Below, piece after piece: positions 36,670 to 45,308 of a stretch of DNA of 64,000 nucleotides (the first letter of the stretch is position 1; every line of letters starts with the position of its first letter). This stretch comes from Amphibacillus sp052055485 (GTDB lineage: Bacteria; Bacillota; Bacilli; Bacillales; Amphibacillaceae): NCBI RefSeq assembly GCF_052055485.1, contig NZ_CP197171.1, forward strand, positions 1,612,001 through 1,676,000. Direction: 5' to 3'. The translations under genes were made by a program, and so were the position numbers. The notes beneath the pieces were generated by a model. It was not told where the DNA came from, ran no database searches, and saw nothing but the letters and a program-made list of their open reading frames with translations.

Positions 36670-37383
36670 TTAATCCCTCTCAGTTACGCATTTTTGACAC
36701 AAGAAGAGATAACCGATTAATTGATCATGTATTTTTTCAATCAGATGATAGTGATGGGCCAAGAATTCAAAGTAAATGGGATCTACTTTTGACTGCATGT
36801 CAATGTCGGCGTTACCTTCAGTTGTCGCAGGCAGGCGGATACAGTCAATTGAGCAAAACCCAGCTTCATTAATGGCATCTTGCCACTCTGATTTTGTTAA
36901 GATCGAATGGGTACCATAAAACCCATTGATTTCAGCACTTTCGTTAGCTGATAAGGGATCTTTTGCAGTGATTTCAATTAAACAAAGAATGCCATGTTCT
37001 CGGAGGACTCGATGATATTCTTTAAGCCCTACAGTAATATCAACAAATGAGGTGACCGATTCAGATAAAATACAATCAATTGTTTCGTTTGGAAAAGGGA
37101 GATCTGTAATATCTGCTAAGATAAGATCAACTTGCCTGCTATTTTTTAGCCGTTGTTTTGCTTTTGCGATCATTGTGTCATTATTATCGATGCCAAATAA
37201 ACGACTTTTCGTTGTTTCAGCTAGATAGGCTAAAGTTTTACCAGTACCACAGCCAGCGTCTAAAATGACGTCATGTGGATGGGAATTGATTTTATGCCAA
37301 GCCTGTTGAGTTGCTGATGCCCCGCCTGGATGGGCACTGCCAACATTTAATTGTGCTAACATATTTGTATAGGAAAAGTCCAT
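36670..37383 (-). CDS. Class I SAM-dependent methyltransferase
   Basis: The 237-residue protein has a Rossmann methyltransferase fold: motif I is VILDAGCGTGKTLAYL, motif II has the ribose-binding acidic residue in LFGIDNND, and motif III is LADITDLPFPNETID. LREHGILCLIEI follows. The acceptor cannot be predicted. It begins with an ATG preceded by AAGGAG and is the first gene of a two-gene operon with the DUF2268 protease. Confidence 0.82.
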   Translation of the reverse strand: MDFSYTNMLAQLNVGSAHPGGASATQQAWHKINSHPHDVILDAGCGTGKTLAYLAETTKSRLFGIDNNDTMIAKAKQRLKNSRQVDLILADITDLPFPNETIDCILSESVTSFVDITVGLKEYHRVLREHGILCLIEITAKDPLSANESAEINGFYGTHSILTKSEWQDAINEAGFCSIDCIRLPATTEGNADIDMQSKVDPIYFEFLAHHYHLIEKIHDQLIGYLFLCQKCVTERD

Positions 37384-37729
37384 GTTGATACTCCTTGTTA
37401 TTAGTGAAGTTTTAATATGATATGCATTGATTTATTTTTAGTACGTTAGAAAATGATGAAATTCTACTGTTTCAAGTATAAGTAAATCTAACAATTTTTA
37501 ACTAAGATTCCGTATTATGTAATAATATTGAGGACAACACATTCATGTGCATAAGAGAAGGTGAGTTTTTCTAAGAAGTTATTTACCTTTCTAGTTCTTT
37601 GTAGTAAGATATTAAATAATTCAAAATAATCTGATCAATTGATGTGTTAAAAGGCAGGATATCAATCTGTGTTTAATCATGCTCAAATAATCACAAAATA
37701 ACTTTACTTGAATTTACTAAAGAGTAAAA
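37384..37729. other. Intergenic region between the methyltransferase gene and the RNA element
   Basis: No gene or repeat was recognised. Confidence 0.4.
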
Positions 37730-37758
37730 TTCAAACACGGATGAAATCATGCTATAAT
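37730..37758 (+). promoter_or_regulatory. Promoter reading into the RNA element and fhs
   Basis: TTCAAA (37730-37735) and TATAAT (37753-37758) are spaced by 17 bases, and TG one base before the -10 makes it an extended -10 promoter. Transcription would start near 37765, at the edge of the structured element. Confidence 0.6.
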
Positions 37759-37773
37759 ACGAATAATTGTAAA

Positions 37774-37980
37774 GTGAAACTTCGTTCAGTGGGGGGCTTC
37801 ATCTCCCACTGAACGTTAGTACCACAAGGGCATGACTTAAATGCCCTTGAATCAATCGGGCTGCTACTGGCTGTTGAATCTTCCACTTAGAAATGACGTG
37901 TTTACTTATTTCTTGAATCGGGAGACTTACGATGCATAGTGTGACGTTTTTGACGGCCAGCCAGTTACACTGCGATAAAT
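37774..37980 (+). ncRNA. Structured RNA element, omegaRNA/HEARO-like, without a nuclease gene
   Basis: Two perfect hairpins come first: 37783-37793 with 37805-37815 (11 bp) and 37825-37833 with 37841-37849 (9 bp). Then follow a small hairpin AGAAAT/ATTTCT, a long-range pairing ACTGGCTG with CAGCCAGT (about 37866-37873 with 37962-37969) and AGTGT with ACACT. G+C content is well above the flanks. The arrangement, and the position directly after a GTGA sequence, recall HEARO/IscB omegaRNAs, which exist as stand-alone copies. This class assignment is from memory and uncertain. No IscB or TnpB gene is adjacent; fhs begins about 45 bp later. Confidence 0.5.
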
Positions 37981-38023
37981 ACATATATAATAATGTACGA
38001 CTTTAAGGGTGGGATATAATCAA

Positions 38024-39694
38024 ATGAAAACGGATTTGATGATTGCAAAAGAAGCAGAGATAAAACGGATTCAGTCCATTATTGAACCGTTAGATATTCA
38101 TGACGATGAATGGGAGCCTTATGGAAAGTATAAGGCAAAGCTATCGCCCAATCTTTTAGACCGATTGGCTGATAAACAGGACGGCGAATTAATTTTAGTT
38201 ACTTCAATTAATCCGACCCCTGCTGGTGAAGGGAAATCGACTGTAACGGTCGGGTTAGGGCAAGCTTTACAACAACTAGGTAAAAAAGCAGCAGTTGCTC
38301 TACGAGAGCCTTCATTAGGTCCAGTGATGGGGCTAAAGGGTGGTGCTACGGGGGGCGGTTATTCTCAAGTTGTGCCCATGGAAGAAATCAATTTGCATTT
38401 TACTGGTGATATACATGCGATCACAGCAGCAAATAATGCTTTAGCTGCTTTAATTGATAATCACATCTTTCAAGGAAATCCATTACAAATAGATACACGT
38501 CGAATCACTTGGAAACGAGTTGTTGATTTGAATGATCGAGCCCTCCGCGAGGTCATTGTAGGACTTGGTGGAGTCAAGCAAGGGGTACCTAGAGAAGATG
38601 GATTTAATATTACAGTGGCTTCAGAAATAATGGCTATATTATGTTTAGCAAGTGATTACAAAGATTTAAAGCAGCGCCTCGCTCGAATTGTAGTTGGTTA
38701 TCGAACCAATGATAGACCTGTCACAGTTGCTGATTTAGAAGTTGAAGGTGTATTGGCTATGCTGTTGAAGGATGCGTTGGCACCAAATCTTGTTCAGACG
38801 ATAGAAGGAGTACCTGCTTTTATTCATGGAGGTCCATTTGCCAATATTGCACATGGCTGTAATAGTCTGCTCGCAACAAAAATGGCCAGTAAGTTAGCTG
38901 ATTATGTCGTAACAGAGGCTGGTTTTGGAGCAGATCTTGGTGCTGAGAAATTTTTAAATATTAAAGCGAGAATGGGTCGGCTAGATCCAAAGGCTGTTGT
39001 CATTGTTGCAACGACCCGTGCGTTAAAAATGCATGGTGGTGTTGATAAGGCTGCATTAACTGAAGAAAATATACCAGCTTTATCAGCAGGATTGGAAAAT
39101 TTAGCCAAACATATTGAAACTATTGAATCATTTGGTGTGCCATTTGTAGTGGCATTAAATCATTTTACGACGGATACAGCTGAAGAATTAAAATTAATTA
39201 AGGATTGGTGCGCAGATAAGGGTGTTGCCTTAGCACTAACAACAGTATGGGCAGATGGCGGAAAAGGCGGGCTTGAATTGGCTGAAAAAGTTATCAATTG
39301 TATTCAGCAACAGTCCTCTAACTATCGCCCCCTCTATCCATTAGATATTGATCTGAAAAATAAGATTGAGATAATTGCCAAAAAAGTATATGGAGCTAAG
39401 GGTGTGAAATATTCAGCATTAGCGGAGCAACAGATAGAGGAATTTACCAATAATGGCTGGTCGAATTTACCGATTTGTATGGCAAAAACGCAATATTCAC
39501 TATCTGATCAACCGGAGCTTATCGGGCGTCCAAATGATTTTACGATCACGATTCGAGAACTGACACCATCGATTGGGGCAGGGTTTATAGTTGCATTAAC
39601 AGGGGATGTTTTAACAATGCCTGGTTTACCTAAAGAACCCGCCGCTTTAAAAATGGATATTGATGAAACAGGAGAAATAAGTGGATTATTTTAA
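38024..39694 (+). CDS. fhs: Formate--tetrahydrofolate ligase
   Basis: The 556-residue enzyme makes 10-formyltetrahydrofolate from formate, ATP and tetrahydrofolate for one-carbon metabolism. The nucleotide-binding loop reads TPAGEGKSTVTVGLG, followed by the family signatures GGATGGGYSQVVPME and FANIAHGCNSL, and EAGFGADLGAEKF. Length is normal for the family. The ATG at 38024 was chosen over the GTG at 38009 because the protein then starts at the expected position; GGGTGGG lies upstream. The preceding structured RNA element would form its 5' untranslated region. A terminator follows. Confidence 0.95.
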   Translation: MKTDLMIAKEAEIKRIQSIIEPLDIHDDEWEPYGKYKAKLSPNLLDRLADKQDGELILVTSINPTPAGEGKSTVTVGLGQALQQLGKKAAVALREPSLGPVMGLKGGATGGGYSQVVPMEEINLHFTGDIHAITAANNALAALIDNHIFQGNPLQIDTRRITWKRVVDLNDRALREVIVGLGGVKQGVPREDGFNITVASEIMAILCLASDYKDLKQRLARIVVGYRTNDRPVTVADLEVEGVLAMLLKDALAPNLVQTIEGVPAFIHGGPFANIAHGCNSLLATKMASKLADYVVTEAGFGADLGAEKFLNIKARMGRLDPKAVVIVATTRALKMHGGVDKAALTEENIPALSAGLENLAKHIETIESFGVPFVVALNHFTTDTAEELKLIKDWCADKGVALALTTVWADGGKGGLELAEKVINCIQQQSSNYRPLYPLDIDLKNKIEIIAKKVYGAKGVKYSALAEQQIEEFTNNGWSNLPICMAKTQYSLSDQPELIGRPNDFTITIRELTPSIGAGFIVALTGDVLTMPGLPKEPAALKMDIDETGEISGLF

Positions 39695-39698
39695 TACG

Positions 39699-39736
39699 AA
39701 AAACTGTCTAGTTAGTGATAGCTAGATAGTTTTTTT
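39699..39736 (+). terminator. Terminator after fhs
   Basis: AAACTGTCTAG pairs with CTAGATAGTTT (one mismatch) and is followed by a run of T. Confidence 0.85.
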
Positions 39737-40255
39737 ACAAAGATAGGATAGTGAAAGTTTTAGTATAAATATGTGGTCAAAGGAAGAATGAAAGGGACTG
39801 TGTCAGCTAAGTTCATCATGCCCTGGGAGTTAGTTACCTCTATTCTTGACCTGTCATTTCCACTGGATCTTTTGAATATTTTTTATAAAGAGAGAAGAGA
39901 AGGTAAAATAGTCAGGATACTATCATGCAGGAGTGTGATTAATAATGGTAAAAATGTGTTCATATAATATTCGAAATTGCAGCTAATAAAACCTTCTATC
40001 TAAACAAATTAACTGTAAAATGGAAGATGGTAGATATTATTTTTATTGGTTAAGATTTCATCATGAGGAAGAAGGAAGCTGTCTATTTTAATTTAAAATA
40101 GGATTTTGCTTGGCAGAACTGTATAGTGTAACGAAAATGAATATTCAGACAGGGGTGGGAGATTACAATTGAGACTATAAAGGATAGTTAAGATGATAGG
40201 TATTAGTTATCCTTTCGTAGCGTTTATTGTGATAATTTTGATGAGGGGGTTTGTG
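39737..40255. other. Intergenic region upstream of the ABC/PASTA operon
   Basis: No gene was supported. A 64-codon frame (39773-39967) lacks a ribosome site and similarity. No clear promoter was identified. Confidence 0.4.
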
Positions 40256-41731
40256 ATGAATTTTATTAAACGGGGATTTTTAGGAATTACCAGAAAAAAA
40301 GGAAAGTCATTAATTTTATTGGCCGTTATTTTTATTTTAGGAAACTTAATATCGGGAGCTATCTCAATTCAGCAAGCGACTGGTAATGTAGAGTCAACCA
40401 TAAAGGATAGACTTGGGACAGCGGCAACAATTGATGTAGATTATGACGCTTGGGAGAAAATACCGGAAGATGAATTAGAAGAACTAGAGATGGAAGATGT
40501 AAGTGTTAATCTAATTAAGCAAATTGGTGAGCTTTCTTATGTGAAGTACTATGATTATAGTATGTCTACCTGGATGGGATCAGAGAATCTTGAAAGTTAT
40601 CAAGACCAAGATCTAGGGGTAGAGATGATGGTAGAAGGTCCAAGTATGGATTTTAGGCTGAAAGGGATTAACTATGCTCCAGTGATCGATTTTGAAGAAG
40701 AAAAAGCAGAGTTAACTGATGGGCGTGTATTTACAGCTGATGAAATTGAAAACGGAACTTCTGCAGCGATTATTTCACAAAAGTTAGCAGAGCAAAATAA
40801 TCTAGCGGTAGGGGATACCTTTACGCTGGATAATAACGTCTATATTTATGATTTCAATACGGGTGAAGAGGATTTAGTCACTTCCCGTGATGTTGTCTTA
40901 GAAGTCATTGGGTTATTTGAACCTAAGTCTGTAAAGCAAGAAACAGAAGAAGACTCACAGAGTGATATGATGATATTTACGGATGATATAGATTATCAAA
41001 ATACAATATATGTGTCAAATGAAGTGGTAATAGAGGAGTCTAAGTATAATTGGGAAGAATCTCTAAAGGCAGATAAAGAACTTGCAGAAATGATGAAAGG
41101 TGAAGAGGATTCATTTGAATACTATCAGCCTATCTATTACTTAAATAATCCAGAAGATAGTGAAGCATTTACGGAAGAAGTCAAGCCGTTATTGCCAGAG
41201 CTTTATACGGTCATCAGTGCCAGTGACCAATATGAGGATATCGCTGGACCGATGGAGTCAATGTCAAAACTATCAAAATATGTTTTGCTTGTAGCGGTGG
41301 TTGCGACCATTCTTATTGCAGGTTTAGTTGTTTTACTATTCTTACGAGACCGTAAACGTGAATTAGGGATTTACTTATCTTTAGGGGAGAAGCGAAGTCG
41401 TGTTGTCGGGCAAATTTTAATTGAAGTCATGGTTGTTGCGATTGTGGGTATTACCTTATCTCTATTCAGTGGTCACTTATTGGCACAGCAGGTATCTGAT
41501 ACGATGATGGAGGCAGATGATAATCAGAACGAATTCTATGGTGGTTATGTCATTTATGAAGGTATGGAGAATCATTTGACAACAGATGATGTCTTAGCAT
41601 CTTATGAGGTAAGCCTTAATTCAAGCTATATTCTAGTTTTCTATGGAGTCGGTTTATTGACAATTTTAATTTCAACGGTTATTCCACTTATTTATATTGT
41701 AAGACTGAATCCAAAGAAAATACTGATGTAA
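40256..41731 (+). CDS. FtsX-like ABC transporter permease
   Basis: The 491-residue protein has one N-terminal helix (KGKSLILLAVIFILGNLISG), an extracytoplasmic acidic region of about 310 residues, and three C-terminal helices. The cytoplasmic loop RDRKRELGIYLSLGEKRSRV is typical of the MacB/FtsX superfamily coupling loop. Such permeases work as mechanotransmission or peptide-export systems with a cognate ATPase. The start at 40256 is preceded by GAGGGGG; an in-frame ATG at 40193 would add 21 residues without an equivalent site. The ATPase gene begins 12 bp after the stop. Confidence 0.88.
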   Translation: MNFIKRGFLGITRKKGKSLILLAVIFILGNLISGAISIQQATGNVESTIKDRLGTAATIDVDYDAWEKIPEDELEELEMEDVSVNLIKQIGELSYVKYYDYSMSTWMGSENLESYQDQDLGVEMMVEGPSMDFRLKGINYAPVIDFEEEKAELTDGRVFTADEIENGTSAAIISQKLAEQNNLAVGDTFTLDNNVYIYDFNTGEEDLVTSRDVVLEVIGLFEPKSVKQETEEDSQSDMMIFTDDIDYQNTIYVSNEVVIEESKYNWEESLKADKELAEMMKGEEDSFEYYQPIYYLNNPEDSEAFTEEVKPLLPELYTVISASDQYEDIAGPMESMSKLSKYVLLVAVVATILIAGLVVLLFLRDRKRELGIYLSLGEKRSRVVGQILIEVMVVAIVGITLSLFSGHLLAQQVSDTMMEADDNQNEFYGGYVIYEGMENHLTTDDVLASYEVSLNSSYILVFYGVGLLTILISTVIPLIYIVRLNPKKILM

Positions 41732-41743
41732 TAGAGGGGTGAA

Positions 41744-42418
41744 ATGATGATATTAGAGGCGAAAGATTTAAACTATTATTACCAGGATGGCGAGCAACGC
41801 CGTTATATATTAAAAGATACGTCGATCTCTTTTGAAAAGGGGAAGTTTTATACGATTTTAGGGCAGTCAGGTTCAGGGAAAACCACCTTGCTATCATTAC
41901 TAAGTGCCTTGGATTCACCGCATAGTGGAGAAATATTATTTAACGAAGAAGACATTAAAAAAATTGGCTATGAAAAGTACCGTCGTAATAATGTCGGGAT
42001 TATTTTTCAAAGCTATAATCTGGTTCCAACCTTTACAGCTGTAGAAAATGTACTGGTTCCCATGACAATTACGGAAAATGAAATTCCTGAAGATACAAAG
42101 ACAGTCGCTTATAATCTGCTTGATTACATTGGTATTGTAAGAAGCAAGGCAGATCGTTTGGTTAATAAGCTGTCTGGTGGAGAGCAACAGCGCGTGGCGA
42201 TTGCTCGTGCTCTGGCAACCAACGTAGAATTAATTCTTGCTGATGAGCCTACAGGAAACCTTGATGAAGAGATGGAGCAGGAAATCATCGATATCTTTAA
42301 AAAGTTAGCACATGAACATCAGAAATGTGTTATCGTGGTCACTCACTCCAATGAAATTGCTTCACAGTCTGATCAGGCTTTCCAGTTGAGGAAGGGTGTA
42401 CTGTCTTCTTATGAGTGA
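41744..42418 (+). CDS. ABC transporter ATP-binding protein (LolD/MacB type)
   Basis: The 224-residue ATPase has Walker A GQSGSGKTT, Q-loop FQSYNLVPTFTAVENV, signature LSGGEQQRVAIARAL, Walker B LILADEPTGNLDE and the H-loop VVTHS. It matches the LolD/MacB/FtsE-like group that partners FtsX-type permeases. The start has GAGGGG. The last codons overlap the start of the PASTA gene by eight bases, implying translational coupling and equal production. Confidence 0.93.
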   Translation: MMILEAKDLNYYYQDGEQRRYILKDTSISFEKGKFYTILGQSGSGKTTLLSLLSALDSPHSGEILFNEEDIKKIGYEKYRRNNVGIIFQSYNLVPTFTAVENVLVPMTITENEIPEDTKTVAYNLLDYIGIVRSKADRLVNKLSGGEQQRVAIARALATNVELILADEPTGNLDEEMEQEIIDIFKKLAHEHQKCVIVVTHSNEIASQSDQAFQLRKGVLSSYE

Positions 42419-43964
42419 TTTTTTATCAAAATTTAATAAGGATAATTATGATGATTTGATCAATGAAGAAGACAAAGAAATGAAGGACAGAAATCCAATG
42501 AAACAGCAAGACCAAGAAGCACCACACAAGCAGGAAGAGCTGAGTCCTGCTACGGAAGAAAAAGAATCACTACACGAGCAGAAAGATCAGTCTTCTGTTA
42601 TGGGAAAAAAAGAGGTTGTACCCGAGAGAAAGGCTTCGTCCATGGCACAATCTTTCACTTCCAGAATCAGCCGCCGGCAGGATGAGGAAGAAGAAGTAGA
42701 AATTGATCTGGATTACCGCCGGAAGAAGAAACGTCGGATGTGGTTGATTATATCAGGAGCTGTTTTTACTTGTCTTTTGATTTTCTTCATTTATTATATG
42801 CTTGTCCATGTGAAGGTTGAAGATTTTGTTGACCAGCCTGTTTCAGAAGCACGTGGTTGGGCGAGTGAAAATGATATCGAGATAGAATTAGAACAGGAAT
42901 ACAGTATGGAATATGAAGCAAACCAGATTATTTCGCAAAGCGTACCTGCTGGAGACAAGATACGTAAAGGGAAGACGCTTCATTTAACGAGCAGTTTAGG
43001 TGCTGATCCAGAAGAGACTATTCCCCTTGTTGATTTTTCAGAAATGACACAAGAGGAAGCACAGAATTGGATTGATGAACATAAGGCAGAAAATTTGCAG
43101 ATGGTTACTGAATATAATGATGATATCGAAGAAGGGGGCTTTATTCAGTTTTCCATCAGGGACAGTAATATTGATGAATCAGAATACAAACGAAAAGATA
43201 GTGCTGCGGTTTACTATTCAAAAGGGAAAGAGGTTTTTGAGAAGAATATTATAATACCTGATTTTACAGGAACGGCTAAAGAGGAAGTAGAAAAATGGGC
43301 AGAAACAAATGAAATTGATATGGCCTATGAAGAGTCGGATTCTGATAGTATCGAGGCAGGTCATATTATTAGTCAAAGTGAAGCGGCAGATGAAAAAATT
43401 GCCAAAAGAGATAAGATGGAAGTGGTTGTATCATTAGGTGAAGCAATTGTCGTTCCGAACTTTGGGGATATGACTGCGGAAGAAGCAGCAATGAATTATC
43501 CAGATTTAAATGTGACCGTGAAGCAAGCTTTTCATGCCGATGTTGCTTATGGGATACTTATTTCACAGTCTGTTGAGCCAGAAACGAAGCTGACAGAAAA
43601 AGATGATAAGACTGTTATCGTGACGTATTCACAAGGAAGACCTTACTTGCATGATTTTCGCGGACAATCAGAAGGTGATTTACCAAGATTATTTTATGAT
43701 GAATATAAATCAAAAGGTGCTGATATAAACTATATTGTTAAGTATGTTGATTCACCTGAAGTAAAGGGAACTGTTGTGGATATGGGAGTATTTAATGAAT
43801 TTGTCGGCATGACTTATACTGTAGAAATTAGAATCAGTAATAATGCTTCTGCACCGCCAAACCCACCAGACTTTTCTGGGGAAGAAGAGACTTACCCAAA
43901 ATCAAACCCTAATGTAGATGATGAGGAGCCTGTAGCTCCAGCAGAGGAAGAGGAAGCCCTTTAA
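42411..43964 (+). CDS. Membrane-anchored PASTA-repeat protein
   Basis: The 517-residue bitopic protein has a cytoplasmic N-terminus of about 105 residues rich in Glu, Gln and Lys, a positive stop RRKKKRR, a membrane helix at about 111-132 and an extracytoplasmic region. That region has about four PASTA-like repeats: VEDFVDQPVSEARGWA, ILVDFSEMTQEEAQ-like, IIPDFTGTAKEEVEKWA and VVPNFGDMTAEEAA, with IISQS motifs ending several units. A fifth degenerate repeat precedes an acidic Pro-rich tail. PASTA repeats usually bind muropeptides or peptidoglycan in Ser/Thr kinases and PBPs, but no kinase or transpeptidase domain is present here. Coupling to the ABC genes suggests it works with that transporter. 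Confidence 0.85.
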   Translation: MSDFLSKFNKDNYDDLINEEDKEMKDRNPMKQQDQEAPHKQEELSPATEEKESLHEQKDQSSVMGKKEVVPERKASSMAQSFTSRISRRQDEEEEVEIDLDYRRKKKRRMWLIISGAVFTCLLIFFIYYMLVHVKVEDFVDQPVSEARGWASENDIEIELEQEYSMEYEANQIISQSVPAGDKIRKGKTLHLTSSLGADPEETIPLVDFSEMTQEEAQNWIDEHKAENLQMVTEYNDDIEEGGFIQFSIRDSNIDESEYKRKDSAAVYYSKGKEVFEKNIIIPDFTGTAKEEVEKWAETNEIDMAYEESDSDSIEAGHIISQSEAADEKIAKRDKMEVVVSLGEAIVVPNFGDMTAEEAAMNYPDLNVTVKQAFHADVAYGILISQSVEPETKLTEKDDKTVIVTYSQGRPYLHDFRGQSEGDLPRLFYDEYKSKGADINYIVKYVDSPEVKGTVVDMGVFNEFVGMTYTVEIRISNNASAPPNPPDFSGEEETYPKSNPNVDDEEPVAPAEEEEAL

Positions 43965-44440
43965 AGTGATCCTACCTTGTGAGAAGTAAAAGGAAGGCAT
44001 CAATTGATTGAGATTTTTGAAATCAAGTGGATAAGTGAATTTATTTAATGGAGCTGGATAAAACTCAGCTAAATCAAAAGGAGCTGTTGCACAATGAAAG
44101 TAGATTGTGTAACAGCTTTTGCTGACTAGAAAAGCTGAACTACTTAATAAAAGTAAGAGCTCCGGAATCCATACGAGTAAGCTCTAATCAAGTAAATAGG
44201 GTGCGAAATAGATACAGAAGAACATTTCAGCAGGAAAATGACTCAAACTGTCTCTTCTCTTGCCTAGAAGGGACAGTTCAAAGTTGTGAGAGGTTCAAAC
44301 TGTCTCTCCTTCCATAATTCTGAGCATGGTGGCATGCATTGCTGACTATGAAGATAAACTCGATAATTCCAAGCAATGTTTACCTCGCTTTCATGCTTTA
44401 AAGAGGCCCAGTAAATGATCTGTGACAGAGCAAATATTAG
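43965..44440. other. Gene-free repeat-like region, copy 2 of an interspersed element
   Basis: From about 44061 the sequence parallels the region behind treR: a related terminator, then CTAATCAAGTAAATAGGG against CTAATCAAGTGAATGGGA, and a shared right end AATATTAGAAAAAACG at about 44433-44448 and 31108-31123. The interior differs. Here it has no 52-bp array but two copies of a TTCAAACTGTCTC-type sequence near 44250-44310. Confidence 0.6.
44082..44120 (+). terminator. Terminator of the ABC/PASTA operon
   Basis: AGCTGTTGCACAAT (44082-44095) pairs with ATTGTGTAACAGCT (44104-44117), followed by TTT. It is nearly identical to the treR terminator. Confidence 0.75.
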
Positions 44441-44527
44441 AAAAAACGGTTGTATTTATCTATTTTTGATAAATACAACCGTTTTTATTCATAGGAGGCT
44501 AGTTTGTCCTAGCCTCCTTTTATGAAT
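44441..44527. terminator. Two tandem long hairpins, the first a bidirectional terminator
   Basis: 44445-44460 and 44468-44483 form a perfect 16-bp stem with A-rich left and T-rich right flanks, so it can terminate either strand. Immediately after it, AGGAGGCTAG (44493-44502) pairs with CTAGCCTCCT (44509-44518), and ATTCAT/ATGAAT extends it. No gene is adjacent on either side. Confidence 0.7.
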
Positions 44528-44582
44528 AAAGATTATCACAGCTAGCTGTTCGTAAGACTCGGAAAAACAATGGCTTTTAATA

Positions 44583-44655
44583 GGGGAGAATAATTGTACT
44601 AGGGAAAGCTGTTTTAGTATTCACATCGCAAGATAGGTGTCTTTCCTTTCACCCC
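44583..44655 (+). ncRNA. Diverged second copy of the GGGGAG structured leader motif
   Basis: GGGG (44583) and CCCC (44652-44655) and GAAAG (44604) and CTTTC (44641) repeat the pairings and spacing of 31981-32056, with the shared block GTGTCTTTC. No gene follows closely, so it may be a relic. Confidence 0.3.
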
Positions 44656-44869
44656 ATTGAAAAGGCTTATATGCCTACAGCGTGTAAGCATAATTCCCAC
44701 TACTTGAAGTTTCGCTTTATATAACTTAGGAATTTTCAGTGGATTAAACTATAAAAAAGATTATTCGTGCTAAAAGTTGTAGACAAATTCAAAAAATTAA
44801 TCAAAAATCATTGAAGTTGAGCAAAAATTTAAATAGTTGAACACAAATCATAGCAGGAGGATATATTAC

Positions 44870-44914
44870 TTGATTAAAAATTCAAATGTATTTCTTATCG
44901 AGTATAGTCAGTAG
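44870..44914 (+). other. 14-codon mini-ORF with a strong ribosome site
   Basis: AGGAGG nine bases before a TTG gives MIKNSNVFLIEYSQ and then TAG. It resembles the N-terminal strand of a response regulator and may be a relic of a duplicated regulator gene, or chance. Confidence 0.25.
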
Positions 44915-45308
44915 TGGCACTAAAATCAGGTTAATAACGCTTACATCGAAAAAATAAGTCAAAATAACTAATTGTTGTTGTTTAAGCTAAAAGAGACCTC
45001 ATTCTAGTTAATAACTACTAGTATCAGGTATTAGCTTCTAGACAATCTATTTTTAAAATTTATAAATTAATTCTAACTTTATCGATATCTTAAGTCACGG
45101 GACAAAAGAACTTAAAACACGGATAAAATATTACAAAATTCGACAAAAATTAGGTTATAAACCTGTCGTTTTTTTTGTTTAGTTGACGCATTTAATTTAA
45201 AAAAGTAACATTAAATAGTAACTGACAGAGCAAATGTATATACATATTTTGGTCTTTAAATTGATAAAAAGAACAAATATTGAGGAGGAAGAAGTGATTA
45301 AATAACCA
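44915..45308. other. AT-rich intergenic region upstream of the LuxR-type regulator
   Basis: No gene or clear promoter was recognised. A strong AGGAGG at about 45282 precedes GTG-ATT-AAA-TAA, which is in frame with the regulator start at 45309. Confidence 0.4.

Noticed and set aside
37799..37984. Reverse-strand 61-codon frame overlapping the structured RNA
   Set aside because: It is explained by the inverted repeats of the RNA element and has no ribosome site.
39773..39967. 64-codon frame after fhs
   Set aside because: No ribosome site, no similarity, low-complexity basic content.
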